Shown in pieces: positions 46,029-55,180 of a DNA stretch of 61,201 bases. The stretch covers positions 1-61,201 of the forward strand of contig CAZODQ010000010.1 in NCBI GenBank assembly GCA_964578625.1, written 5' to 3'. The translations under genes and the position numbers were made by a program. Position 1 is the first letter of the stretch. Every line of letters starts with the position of its first letter. The stretch comes from CAZBSE01 sp964578625 (lineage in GTDB: Bacteria > Actinomycetota > Humimicrobiia > Humimicrobiales > Humimicrobiaceae). The notes below the pieces were generated by a model. That model saw nothing but the letters and a program-made list of their open reading frames with translations, had not been told where the DNA came from and did no database searches.

Positions 46029-47285
46029 TTATTCCCTAATCTGGCCGTTACCAAGCACTATAAACTTATTAGTAGTCAGTTCTCTTAATCCCATAGGCCC
46101 TCTCCAGTGAAGCTTCTGCGTACTTATTCCGATTTCCGTACCCATTCCGAACTGTTCACCGTCCGTAAATCTTGTAGAAGCATTTACAAAAACAGTGGAC
46201 GAGTCTATCGCATTAGTAAAATAAACTGAATTCCTATAACTTGATGTGATAATAGTCTCAGTATGATGTGAACCGTATTTATTTATATGCTTTACTGCTT
46301 CATCTACACTGTCAACAATTTTTACCGCCATTTTATAATCCAGATATTCTTTATACCAGTCTTCTTCAGAAGCTGATTTAAGGGACGGGTAAATCTTTTT
46401 AGATTCACTGCAGCCTAAAAGCTCCACATTTTTGGACTTAAGTTTGTCAAGTACCAAGGGCAGCAATTTCTCTGCAACACTCTTGTGTACAAGCAATTTC
46501 TCAGCTGAATTACAAACACTCGGCCGCTGTGTTTTTGAGTTTATTACTATTTCTAAAATCATATCTGTACTTAAATCCTCAAGCATATTATCAATATAGA
46601 CATGGCAATTTCCAATCCCTGTTTCGATTACCGGTACCTTCGAATTCTCTACCACGCTGTCAATTAAATCCTTACCTCCTCTTGGGATAAGAACATCTAT
46701 ATATTGTCTGAGCTGCATCAACCTGACAGCATCTTCCCTGCTGGCAGAAGGGATAATCTGTATTATACTCTGCGGAAAATTGTTATTCTCCAGAGCCCTG
46801 CCCATCACCTCGACCAGCTTTTTATTGGTATTGATTGCATGGGAACTCCCCCTTAAAACGATGCAATTTCCTGCCTTTACACACAGGACCGAAGCATCTA
46901 TAGTAACTTCAGGCCTGGCTTCATATATTACTCCTACGACTCCCAGTGGTACTCTGATATTTTTTAGGATTAATCCATTGGGAAGATTGTATCCGAAAAT
47001 CACCTCTCCTACCGGATCTGTAAATCTGATTACCTTATATATGCTTTCTGCTTTTCTTTCTATCCTCTGCCTGTCAAATTTCAACCTGTCCAATAAACTT
47101 TCAGATATTCCTTTATGGGCAGATTCTTTTAGATCTTTTTCATTCTCCTTTATAATTTCTTCAGCACTACTGGTAAGATACTCTGAAATATCAGACAGTA
47201 TTTTATTCTTGACCGTAGTGCTTGCATTTGAAATAAGACCGGTACTTTCTTTTGCTCTTTTCGCTATTTCTAAAACTATATCCAT
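46029..47285 (-). CDS. proA: Gamma-glutamyl phosphate reductase
   Basis: Second step of proline synthesis, NADPH-dependent. Catalytic Cys lies in TQRPSVCNSAEK, and GLREL/FGMGTEIGIST mark the family. The 418 residues match typical ProA. It follows proB by 47 bases, and nadD begins within or at its stop, so the proBA-nadD group is one operon. Confidence 0.98.
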   Translation of the reverse strand: MDIVLEIAKRAKESTGLISNASTTVKNKILSDISEYLTSSAEEIIKENEKDLKESAHKGISESLLDRLKFDRQRIERKAESIYKVIRFTDPVGEVIFGYNLPNGLILKNIRVPLGVVGVIYEARPEVTIDASVLCVKAGNCIVLRGSSHAINTNKKLVEVMGRALENNNFPQSIIQIIPSASREDAVRLMQLRQYIDVLIPRGGKDLIDSVVENSKVPVIETGIGNCHVYIDNMLEDLSTDMILEIVINSKTQRPSVCNSAEKLLVHKSVAEKLLPLVLDKLKSKNVELLGCSESKKIYPSLKSASEEDWYKEYLDYKMAVKIVDSVDEAVKHINKYGSHHTETIITSSYRNSVYFTNAIDSSTVFVNASTRFTDGEQFGMGTEIGISTQKLHWRGPMGLRELTTNKFIVLGNGQIRE

Positions 47286-47332
47286 AAGCTCTCCTAATTT
47301 TAGTTATTATAACACAAAACTACCGGTGAAAA

Positions 47333-48469
47333 TTAATCCCTGAAAACTACCAGGCAATCCCTATGGATTACTTCACTGCACATTGAATCATCAAATTCAG
47401 ATAAAATCTTCATCTGGTTCTTGCCTTTTATTTTTGTTATATCCTCGCTGGAAAAATTACTTATTCCCTTGGCGATCAACTTATTGTCCAATGAAAATAC
47501 TTTCAACGTATCACCCTTATTAAACTTTCCGCTTACCTTTACCACACCAACCGGCAGGATGCTTTTGCCTTTATTTAATACAGCCTCTTCTGCTCCCTTA
47601 TCAATTACTATATCACCCTTGGTCTTCATGCCAAAAGCTATCCATTTCTTTACACTTTTCACTCTTTTTACTGTCTGTGGAGCAAAAAAAGTTCCTACAT
47701 TCTCTCCTGCTAGAATCTCATTAATTATATTTTTTCTTCTGCCGTTTGCAATTATTGTCTTTATACCTGAAAATGAGCAAATCTTTGCAGCTTTTATTTT
47801 AGATTCCATTCCGCCAATGCCATAAGTCGATCCAATTCCTCCTGCCGCATTCTCAATATCTTCATCTATTTTATCTACATATGAAATAAGTCTCGCATCC
47901 TTATTAATCCGTGGATTTTTATCATACATTCCGTCAATATCGGTTAAAATCACTAAAGCATTTGCTTCCGATAAAATCGAGACCAAAGCTGCCAGCTCAT
48001 CATTGTCTCCAAACTTTATTTCATCTACAGCTACACTATCATTCTCATTTATTAATGGAACAACACTTAAATCAATCAGATTCCTTATGGTATTTTTAAT
48101 ATTCAAATACTGTTCTCTTCTTGTAGTATCTTCCTGGGTAAGCAATATCTGGCCTATTTTCAAGCCATTATTGGAAAACAGATCACCGTAAATCTTCATG
48201 AGCTCCACCTGACCTATAGAGGCTGCCGCCTGAAGCAGAGTTATATCATCCGGCTTTCTTGATATATGTAAATATTCCAAACCGGCAGCTATGGCACCGC
48301 TGGTCACTATTATCACCTCAATACCCCTTTTAACGAGAGCGCTTACTTCATTTACAAATCTCTCTATACTTGGCCTATCCATCCCTCCTGTTTTCAAGGT
48401 AAGACTGCTCGAACCTATCTTTACGACCATTTTTTTAATATTTTTTAGACATCTTCTTTTATCTGTCAT
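47333..48469 (-). CDS. proB: Glutamate 5-kinase with PUA domain
   Basis: First step of proline synthesis; glutamate phosphorylation. An amino-acid kinase domain (about 8-265) has KIGSSSLT, VTSGAIAAG, NENDSV and GTGG-like GIGGMESKIKAAK, followed by a C-terminal PUA domain (about 285-375). The 378 residues match full-length bacterial ProB. It lies 21 bases after obgE. Confidence 0.97.
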   Translation of the reverse strand: MTDKRRCLKNIKKMVVKIGSSSLTLKTGGMDRPSIERFVNEVSALVKRGIEVIIVTSGAIAAGLEYLHISRKPDDITLLQAAASIGQVELMKIYGDLFSNNGLKIGQILLTQEDTTRREQYLNIKNTIRNLIDLSVVPLINENDSVAVDEIKFGDNDELAALVSILSEANALVILTDIDGMYDKNPRINKDARLISYVDKIDEDIENAAGGIGSTYGIGGMESKIKAAKICSFSGIKTIIANGRRKNIINEILAGENVGTFFAPQTVKRVKSVKKWIAFGMKTKGDIVIDKGAEEAVLNKGKSILPVGVVKVSGKFNKGDTLKVFSLDNKLIAKGISNFSSEDITKIKGKNQMKILSEFDDSMCSEVIHRDCLVVFRD

Positions 48470-48490
48470 TGCTTATCCCTTAAGTAAAAT

Positions 48491-49798
48491 TCATTCTATA
48501 AGTGAAAATACCAGCTCGCCGATAATCACGGTACTTCCTTCTTCAACACCCATCTTCTTCAACCTGTCCGCAATTCCCATTTTCTTAAGCCTGTGTTTTA
48601 AATAATCCAGTGCTTCTTCATTATTCAGATCGGTCATAGCCACCATTCTCTCTATTTTTTTATTTTTTACAACATATTCGCCATTACTTTTATCAATTTC
48701 AATTTTACCCATTTCTGATTTCCTTTTATCCAAGCTGTAAATCCTTACTTCCCCCGCTTTATCAGACCGGTTTCGTTCATCTTTTTGGAGCTTCTTTCTA
48801 TATCCGGCTACCCTTTGATATAAATCTGATACTAATTTATCAAGGCCTTTCCCTGTGACCGCCGATACCGGAAAAACATTTTTACCGCTTCTATTCCTAA
48901 TAACTTTCTTGATCCTATCCAATTTGCTGCTATCAGGGAGCAGGTCGATTTTATTTATTATTACTATATAACCTTTTTTATATACATCAATATTATATAG
49001 TCTTATCTCCTCTCTTAAAATATCAAAAGTCTCAACTATATCCTGTGTCTTATCTATAATCCTCTGTCCATCTAAAACCATTGCCAGTACTACAGTCCTT
49101 GTTATATGTTTTAGGAATTTATCCCCCAGACCGGTTCCTCTATGAGCACCTTTTATCAATCCAGGGACATCAGCAACGACAAAATCCTCATCATTAACTG
49201 TTACCACGCCAAGATTTGGAGTCAAAGTCGTAAAGGGATAATCTGCAATCTTCGGTTTTGCTGCTGATATCCGGCTTATTATAGTAGATTTACCGGAATT
49301 TGGAAATCCGACTAATGCAACATCAGCCATAAGCCTGAGTTCCAGATTAATCCAGAAATCCTCTGTCTTTTCTCCTATTTCCGCAAAGGCAGGAAATCTT
49401 CTTTTGGAAGACACGAAACTTGAATTTCCCCTGCCTCCCATCCCACCTTCAGCTATGACAATCTTACTTGCAAAATTATCAAGATCTGCAATCGTATTTT
49501 CCTTATCATCTTTAATTACTGTCCCGACAGGCACTTTTATAATTAAATCCCTTCCATCCTTTCCGTTTTTATTATTGGACTCTCCCCTGTTACCGTTTTC
49601 AGCTTTAAAATGTATCTTCTTTCTAAATCCATATAATGTACTTAAATCTCCGGCAGCCTGTATGATCACATCGCCGCCTTTACCTCCATTCCCCCCGCTG
49701 GGAACTTTTTTTGCTCCGCTTCTTAATTTAAAAAAGGTAACAATACCATCTCCGCCATTTCCTGCCTTTATATTGATTTTAGCTTCATCTAAAAACAT
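48491..49798 (-). CDS. obgE: Obg GTPase with OCT domain
   Basis: GTPase in late 50S ribosome assembly and stringent response. It has the glycine-rich Obg fold (1-158, KAGNGGDGIVTF), G domain with GFPNSGKST, DVPGLIKGA and NKID, and a C-terminal OCT domain (about 345-430) ending in GSTVIIGELVFSLIE. OCT domains are typical of Gram-positives. It normally follows rpmA, but here the MDR-TauE-HD-GYP block separates the two. Confidence 0.98.
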   Translation of the reverse strand: MFLDEAKINIKAGNGGDGIVTFFKLRSGAKKVPSGGNGGKGGDVIIQAAGDLSTLYGFRKKIHFKAENGNRGESNNKNGKDGRDLIIKVPVGTVIKDDKENTIADLDNFASKIVIAEGGMGGRGNSSFVSSKRRFPAFAEIGEKTEDFWINLELRLMADVALVGFPNSGKSTIISRISAAKPKIADYPFTTLTPNLGVVTVNDEDFVVADVPGLIKGAHRGTGLGDKFLKHITRTVVLAMVLDGQRIIDKTQDIVETFDILREEIRLYNIDVYKKGYIVIINKIDLLPDSSKLDRIKKVIRNRSGKNVFPVSAVTGKGLDKLVSDLYQRVAGYRKKLQKDERNRSDKAGEVRIYSLDKRKSEMGKIEIDKSNGEYVVKNKKIERMVAMTDLNNEEALDYLKHRLKKMGIADRLKKMGVEEGSTVIIGELVFSLIE

Positions 49799-49859
49799 AT
49801 TATCCTGCGCTTTCCCTTACTCCGGTCAAATCTTAAAATCATACAGGGTTTATACCCAA

Positions 49860-50885
49860 TTACAGCTTGAAAATTGCTTTATATATTTTTCTGTTCAGCA
49901 TCAGATCAAGACCCTTTTTAAAATCCGAAAGCGGTATGACTTTCGATATCAGAGGGGATAAATTTATTTTTTTTCTTCTCACCATATCAAAAGCAAGCTT
50001 CAAGTCCTCTGGAGTTGCCGAATAAGAGCTTTTAATGACCAGTTCTTTCTTATATACTTTTTCAAAATCGATCTTAAATCTGCTTCCCTCGCCCGAAGCT
50101 CCGAAAATATTGATAGTTCCCCCGTCTCTGATATAAGAAAGAGCTTCACCCATGGTATTTTTATTTGTAACGGTAAGTATGGCAACATCCGCACCTATTT
50201 CAGTAATATTTTTAACTTCTTTTAAAGTATCTTGACGGGATGGGTTTATAATATATCCCGCTCCTATGTTTTTAGCCTGAAATAACCGTTTTCTGTCCAA
50301 ATCAACAGCAATTACGCTGCCTCCCGAAAGCTTTGCCAGCTGTATGAACAGTATCCCGATAACTCCAGATCCCACTATGGCAAATATATCTCCTTTCTGG
50401 AAGGATATCCTATCCATAGCTCTTATACAGCAGGCCAAAGGCTCTATGAACAGCGATTCAAGAAGATCAGACCCCCGCCGGGGGATTTTAAAAGTGGTAT
50501 ACCTTATATGTTCTTTTGATAATCTTATATATTGACAGAATGAACCCGGAAATATATTAGTTTCCTTAAAGTGCCTGCACATGGAATGACTGCCGTGCAG
50601 GCAGAAATGACAATCGTAACAGGGTATATGGTGAGCTGCTATTACAATATCACCTATGCTGAACCCGGTTACATTCTTTCCGGTTTCAACTACCTTCCCG
50701 ACCACTTCATGCCCGAATACTGCTGGTTTTTTAACTTTGGGATCAAATATCTTTACAATATCGGACCCGCAAAGACCTGTGTACAGCATCTCTATCAACA
50801 TTTCATCTTCCTGTATCTCAGGCTTATCTATTTCTTCCAGTTCAAATTTATTCTCGTTATAACAGAGCAGAGCTTTCATAGTCAT
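49860..50885 (-). CDS. Zinc-dependent MDR alcohol dehydrogenase 1
   Basis: 341-residue medium-chain dehydrogenase with catalytic zinc ligands near CGSD and GHEVVG, structural zinc loop CYDCHFCLHGSHSMC (C-x2-C-x2-C-x7-C) and a Rossmann motif GSGVIG. The family includes sorbitol, threonine and polyol dehydrogenases; the substrate cannot be read. It overlaps the next dehydrogenase by 29 bases, so the pair is translationally coupled. A downstream ATG (50879) is an alternative start. Confidence 0.9.
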   Translation of the reverse strand: MTMKALLCYNENKFELEEIDKPEIQEDEMLIEMLYTGLCGSDIVKIFDPKVKKPAVFGHEVVGKVVETGKNVTGFSIGDIVIAAHHIPCYDCHFCLHGSHSMCRHFKETNIFPGSFCQYIRLSKEHIRYTTFKIPRRGSDLLESLFIEPLACCIRAMDRISFQKGDIFAIVGSGVIGILFIQLAKLSGGSVIAVDLDRKRLFQAKNIGAGYIINPSRQDTLKEVKNITEIGADVAILTVTNKNTMGEALSYIRDGGTINIFGASGEGSRFKIDFEKVYKKELVIKSSYSATPEDLKLAFDMVRRKKINLSPLISKVIPLSDFKKGLDLMLNRKIYKAIFKL

Positions 50886-51921
50886 CGCATTTTATATTAT
50901 ATTTTATACCTTTCCCCTTACGCATAAGTTCCAATGCCTTCACCAATTTTTCAAGGTGCATATCTGCTGTTATGAATTTAGCCGCAGCAACCCGGCCAGA
51001 GGTTATTAATTCAAATGCTTTCTTTACATAATCAGGAGTATGGTGATATACCCCTTTTATATTCAGTTCCGAGTAGTGAATCAGACCGGTATCAATATTA
51101 ATAGAGGTACCAGGCATACAGCCTCCAAATAGATTTATAACCGCCCCTTTCCTGCCCATCAGCAGAGTCATCTCCCATACTTCCGGAATTCCTGTGGCAT
51201 CAATTGCCACATCCACACCTCTATTCCCTTCCGTCAATTTCCTTACCTCTTGTACCTGATCTGTTACTTTAGAACTATTAATAATATAGTCCGCACCGAA
51301 TTTACTGGCATATCCCAATCTTTCTTCTGACAGATCTACTGATATTGCAACTGCACCATTAAGTTTGGCCAGTACCACAAACATAAGGCCGATGGGTCCT
51401 GCACCATTAATTGCAACTATACTGCCAGCTTGAATATTGGATCGCTCTACACCATGGACCACACAGGACAGCGGTTCTAAAAGCGCAGCTTCCCTGTATT
51501 CTGTATCATCCGGTAAAACAAATGCGTTTTTTCTTAATATATTTTTTGGAACTCTTATATACTCTGCAAAAGCACCATTATTGTATACCAGATTCTCGCA
51601 AATAGAGTATCTTCCAATTTTGCAGTAATAGCATTCATAGCAGGGTACACTATTTACTGCTACTATCCTGTCTCCCACCTTGAAATTATCCACTCCATCA
51701 CCTATCTCCACAATATCACCGGCCCATTCATGGCCGAATACTGAAGCCTTTTTTATCATAGTAGGATGACCTCTCATATAAGTCTTGACATCCGAACCGC
51801 ATGTAAGTGCGCTTTTTATTTTCACCAAGGCTTCGCCGTTTCCTATCACAGGTATATCTATATCCTCAAATCTTACATCCCTCGGGCCATAGAACACCTG
51901 TGCTTTCATTTTACCCTTCAT
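50857..51921 (-). CDS. Zinc-dependent MDR alcohol dehydrogenase 2
   Basis: 354 residues, same architecture as its neighbour: CGSDVKTY and GHEWAGD as catalytic zinc region, structural zinc loop CYECYYCKIGRYSIC, and GAGPIG nucleotide-binding motif. The two are paralogues that diverged, encoded as a coupled pair and transcribed before MDR 1. Paired MDR enzymes occur in polyol or inositol catabolism, but no kinase or transporter is nearby. A promoter with TTGACT lies in the 182-base gap upstream, with a poor -10. Confidence 0.9.
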   Translation of the reverse strand: MKGKMKAQVFYGPRDVRFEDIDIPVIGNGEALVKIKSALTCGSDVKTYMRGHPTMIKKASVFGHEWAGDIVEIGDGVDNFKVGDRIVAVNSVPCYECYYCKIGRYSICENLVYNNGAFAEYIRVPKNILRKNAFVLPDDTEYREAALLEPLSCVVHGVERSNIQAGSIVAINGAGPIGLMFVVLAKLNGAVAISVDLSEERLGYASKFGADYIINSSKVTDQVQEVRKLTEGNRGVDVAIDATGIPEVWEMTLLMGRKGAVINLFGGCMPGTSINIDTGLIHYSELNIKGVYHHTPDYVKKAFELITSGRVAAAKFITADMHLEKLVKALELMRKGKGIKYNIKCDDYESSALL

Positions 51922-52103
51922 AAGTCCCCACTTGCTTTAATAGCTTTAATAAATCTTTTTTTAATATGTCACTTAAATATTGCAGAAAGAACTTACCGAG
52001 TCAAGCAAATAAAAACCACGGTTTGAAATAATCAACAAATCTTTATAAATACAAATATACACTTGTTAAATAAAATACATCCTCTCTACAGCCGCAATTT
52101 AAT

Positions 52104-52901
52104 CTAAAAAAATAACTGCCTGCCTGTAAAACTATAAAACAAATCTAACGCTACCCTGATTATGGTTATAACCAGAAGTATTATAAAAGTAATCTTAATG
52201 ATCTTCGATTTCGTTTTTATATTGAGATATGTCCCGATTCTGGACCCGACAATGGAACCCAGGGCTACTGAAAGTCCCAAAAAGAAATCAAATCTTAATA
52301 CTATCAGCTTCCCTGCAACTCCAAATATAGAGCTGTATAATATAATCATAAGAGAGGTACCTATAGCAATTTTTAAAGGGAAGTCAAACATAAGCATAAG
52401 AAGCGGGACATAAAGCGCCCCTCCTCCAATCCCCAATAAACCAAAAACAAATCCTGATACTAAAGAAACGGGAATGATTTTAATATAAGACCTCCTGTCC
52501 GGAACAAGATTTACTGCAATTTTGCTTTCTTTGATACTACTGCTGCCGTTTCTTATAAAAAACAACCCAATAGAAAGAATCGCAGTACAGATATAGACGA
52601 TCTTTATAGTTATAGACGGGATGTATTTGGTAAAATATGAACCAAAAAAATAGCTGACAGCACTGGATAAGCCAAATATTAATGCAAATCTAAGATTAAT
52701 AGTTTTTTGTATGTAATTAAATAGTGTCCCGAAAGAGCTGGCAAAGAAGGTCTGCAGAGCTGATATTGCCGTAGCAATCTTTACTTCTACATTGGCAATA
52801 TATAATAATATTGGGAGTACTAATATGCCGCCGCCTATTCCCAGGAATCCTGCTATCATCCCACCTAATAATCCAATTCCAAAAAACTCTAAATATTCCA
52901 T
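52104..52901 (-). CDS. TauE/SafE family permease
   Basis: A 265-residue protein with eight predicted helices and two glycine-rich repeats, GGMIAGFLGIGGGILVLPIL and VSGFVFGLLGIGGGALYVP, the hallmark of TauE/SafE anion exporters linked to sulfite, sulfoacetate or other organosulfonates. The substrate is unknown. It is alone on the minus strand between the MDR pair and the divergent HD-GYP gene. Confidence 0.9.
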   Translation of the reverse strand: MEYLEFFGIGLLGGMIAGFLGIGGGILVLPILLYIANVEVKIATAISALQTFFASSFGTLFNYIQKTINLRFALIFGLSSAVSYFFGSYFTKYIPSITIKIVYICTAILSIGLFFIRNGSSSIKESKIAVNLVPDRRSYIKIIPVSLVSGFVFGLLGIGGGALYVPLLMLMFDFPLKIAIGTSLMIILYSSIFGVAGKLIVLRFDFFLGLSVALGSIVGSRIGTYLNIKTKSKIIKITFIILLVITIIRVALDLFYSFTGRQLFF

Positions 52902-53149
52902 ATGCTTTTTACTTTTTCCATATTAAAAGAATTATATTTTTTCTATAAGAAGATGTCTACAATATACGACTTATTTTATAACCAATTGGCTGTAAGCCGA
53001 CGGTATCTATGATAAGTTGTTGAAATAATAATTCTAATTGCTATAATTGCCTTAAAAGTTAATATTAAAAATAAATACGCGTAATTATTATAATAAACTG
53101 ACATCTATACAGATAATAAAAAATAAGAAATCAGTTCATAATTATTTAA

Positions 53150-54424
53150 ATGTTAACAAAGAAGCCAATTCCATTCCTAGATCTGGTATTGAGTATTTCA
53201 GAAGCTACAGATTTAATAGACATGGAACTAAACAACCATAACAAAAGGGTTGCATTTATTTCTTTAAACATAGCTGATAGTCTGGGCTTTCCTAATAACT
53301 TTAAATACAACTTAATCATAGCTGGTCTTCTTCACGATATCGGCTCATTTTCCCTTAAGGAAAGGCGCGAGACTTTAAATTACGATTATCAACCTGAACA
53401 TCCTACCAACAACCATTCATATATAGGATATACTCTGTTGAAAGATTTCGATCCGCTTGCAGAAACAGCATCTATCATTAAATTTCATCACCATTTTTGG
53501 AAAGATATTGAAGAATTGGAACTCCCTGAAACATTAAAACTCTCCGCCCAGATAATCCATATTGCTGATAGGATTGATGTTTTAATTGATAAGAATAAAG
53601 ATGTCTTATCGCAGGTTAATGATATCTGTCAAACAATAAAAAAAGACTCCAGAGTCAAATACAAACCTGATATAGTAGAGGAAATAATAAATTTGAAAAA
53701 TAAAGAATACTTCTGGTTGGATGCTGTAAGCCAGCCCGAAATCTATACATTTACAGACAAACTCGGTTACTTGCCCTTGGACTTTAAAATAGACATTATA
53801 GATAAGTTTGCAAACATGTTCAGTCATATTATTGACTTCAGAAGTCCATTTACAGCTACCCATTCAAGTGGAGTCACCGCTACAGCCGAATTCCTGGCAA
53901 GAGCTATGGATTTTTCAGATAATGAAGCATTTATGATGAAAGTAGCAGGTTATCTCCATGATCTTGGTAAATTAGCTGTTCCGACCGAAATACTGGACAA
54001 AGCAGCCGGCCTTAATACTGATGAATTCAGGATTATTAGAAGCCATACTTACTACACCTACAAGATACTTGAAAATATAACAAATCTGGAAATCATAAAT
54101 TCCTGGGCAGCATTTCACCATGAAACCTTAGATGGAAACGGTTATCCATTTCATTTAAATGAAAGTGAGTTAAACCTTGGTTCAAAAATTATGGCAGTTG
54201 CAGATATTTTTACTGCGATAACAGAAGACAGACCATACAGAAAAGGTATGAATAAAAAAGATAGTTTAAAAGTCTTAAATAATATGGCCAAAAATAATAA
54301 AATCGACTCAAATATTGTCGCTAAAGTGACTGAAAATTTCAATGAGATCAGTAAGGCAAGAGAAAAATCAGAAAGCAGAGCTAAAAAGTGTTATAAAGAA
54401 TATAGGAGTATTTTTAAAGGATGA
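53150..54424 (+). CDS. Tandem HD / HD-GYP phosphohydrolase
   Basis: The 424-residue soluble protein carries two HD domains. The first (about 25-145) has LLHDIGSF (H62, D63). The second (about 225-400) has the metal HD at 270-271 (YLHDLGKLAVP) and the signature HHETLDGNGYP (323-333), the usual mark of cyclic-di-GMP phosphodiesterases. The double-HD form is less common than a sensor-fused single HD-GYP. It could degrade a cyclic dinucleotide, but the substrate is inferred. There is no strong ribosome site. It is on the plus strand in the block that separates obgE from rpmA. Confidence 0.88.
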   Translation: MLTKKPIPFLDLVLSISEATDLIDMELNNHNKRVAFISLNIADSLGFPNNFKYNLIIAGLLHDIGSFSLKERRETLNYDYQPEHPTNNHSYIGYTLLKDFDPLAETASIIKFHHHFWKDIEELELPETLKLSAQIIHIADRIDVLIDKNKDVLSQVNDICQTIKKDSRVKYKPDIVEEIINLKNKEYFWLDAVSQPEIYTFTDKLGYLPLDFKIDIIDKFANMFSHIIDFRSPFTATHSSGVTATAEFLARAMDFSDNEAFMMKVAGYLHDLGKLAVPTEILDKAAGLNTDEFRIIRSHTYYTYKILENITNLEIINSWAAFHHETLDGNGYPFHLNESELNLGSKIMAVADIFTAITEDRPYRKGMNKKDSLKVLNNMAKNNKIDSNIVAKVTENFNEISKAREKSESRAKKCYKEYRSIFKG

Positions 54425-54502
54425 TCAATTCGACATTATAAAAGTCTAATCACAACACATAATCCATGATTTATTCAGTTTAAACCAGGCTCCAGAGGAT
54501 TA

Positions 54503-54757
54503 TTATGCAGAAATGATATTTATTACTTTACCTTTTTTACTTCTTTTTAAAAATTCAACTCTACCATCAGCCTTAGCAAAAAGAGTATGATCCCTTCCTA
54601 TACCCACATTAAGGCCTGGCTTATATTTCGTCCCTCTTTGCCTTACAATAATATTTCCGGCAGTAACCAGCTGCCCTCCGGATTTTTTTATACCTAAAAA
54701 TTTCGGATTACTGTCTCTCCCATTTCTACTGCTTCCAACACCTTTTTTACTTGACAT
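54503..54757 (-). CDS. rpmA: 50S ribosomal protein L27
   Basis: 84 residues, starting MSSKKGVGSSRNGRDSNPK, with GNIIVRQRGTKYKPG and GRDHTLFAKADG. There is no N-terminal extension of the sort removed by the Prp protease in Bacillota: the mature start lies at the gene start. It follows rplU by 19 bases. Confidence 0.97.
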   Translation of the reverse strand: MSSKKGVGSSRNGRDSNPKFLGIKKSGGQLVTAGNIIVRQRGTKYKPGLNVGIGRDHTLFAKADGRVEFLKRSKKGKVINIISA

Positions 54758-54776
54758 AAATCTCTCCTAATATTAT

Positions 54777-55091
54777 TTACTTCATATTTATTTTATCCAG
54801 GTGAAGTATAGTAAGTAACTGCCTGTGCCCTACTTTTCTTCTGTACCTTTTCTTTGGCTTATATTTAAAAGCAACTACTTTATCTCCCTTTATCTGTTTT
54901 TTTATAGTAGCTTTAACTTCAGCTTTTGATAGTACAGGCATCCCAATCTCTACTTTTTTACCGTCACTGATAATATTGACATCTTTAATCGTGACCTTAT
55001 CACCTTCTTTTCCTTCAATTCTTTCTACTACTATATTTTTATTTTCTTCTACCTTATATTGTTTTCCGCCACTTGTTATTATTGCGTAAAT
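54777..55091 (-). CDS. rplU: 50S ribosomal protein L21, ATT start codon
   Basis: A 104-residue protein whose sequence begins YAIITSGGKQYKV and ends in YRRKVGHRQLLTILHLDKI, the L21 fold. The expected initiator position, directly before Tyr-Ala-Ile, is ATT, not ATG. A perfect GGAGG lies six bases upstream, and in frame upstream only TTT, GAA and other sense codons occur before a TGA. It was easy to miss because no ATG, GTG or TTG starts it. Either ATT is a genuine rare start, as in infC, or the base is an assembly error. It precedes rpmA and follows rng. Confidence 0.9.
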   Translation of the reverse strand: MYAIITSGGKQYKVEENKNIVVERIEGKEGDKVTIKDVNIISDGKKVEIGMPVLSKAEVKATIKKQIKGDKVVAFKYKPKKRYRRKVGHRQLLTILHLDKINMK

Positions 55092-55131
55092 TTTTATCCT
55101 CCGTCTTTTCTCTTCAAATCATAGAGTGAAA

Positions 55132-55160
55132 TATTAACATATACCATATGAACCTGTCAA
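55132..55160 (-). promoter_or_regulatory. Promoter of rplU-rpmA
   Basis: TTGACA (55155-55160) and TTAATA (55132-55137) with a 17-base spacer on the minus strand, in the 89-base gap after rng, suit a separate promoter for the two ribosomal proteins. Confidence 0.45.
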
Positions 55161-55180
55161 TTTTAAAGATTTGCCGCTTC

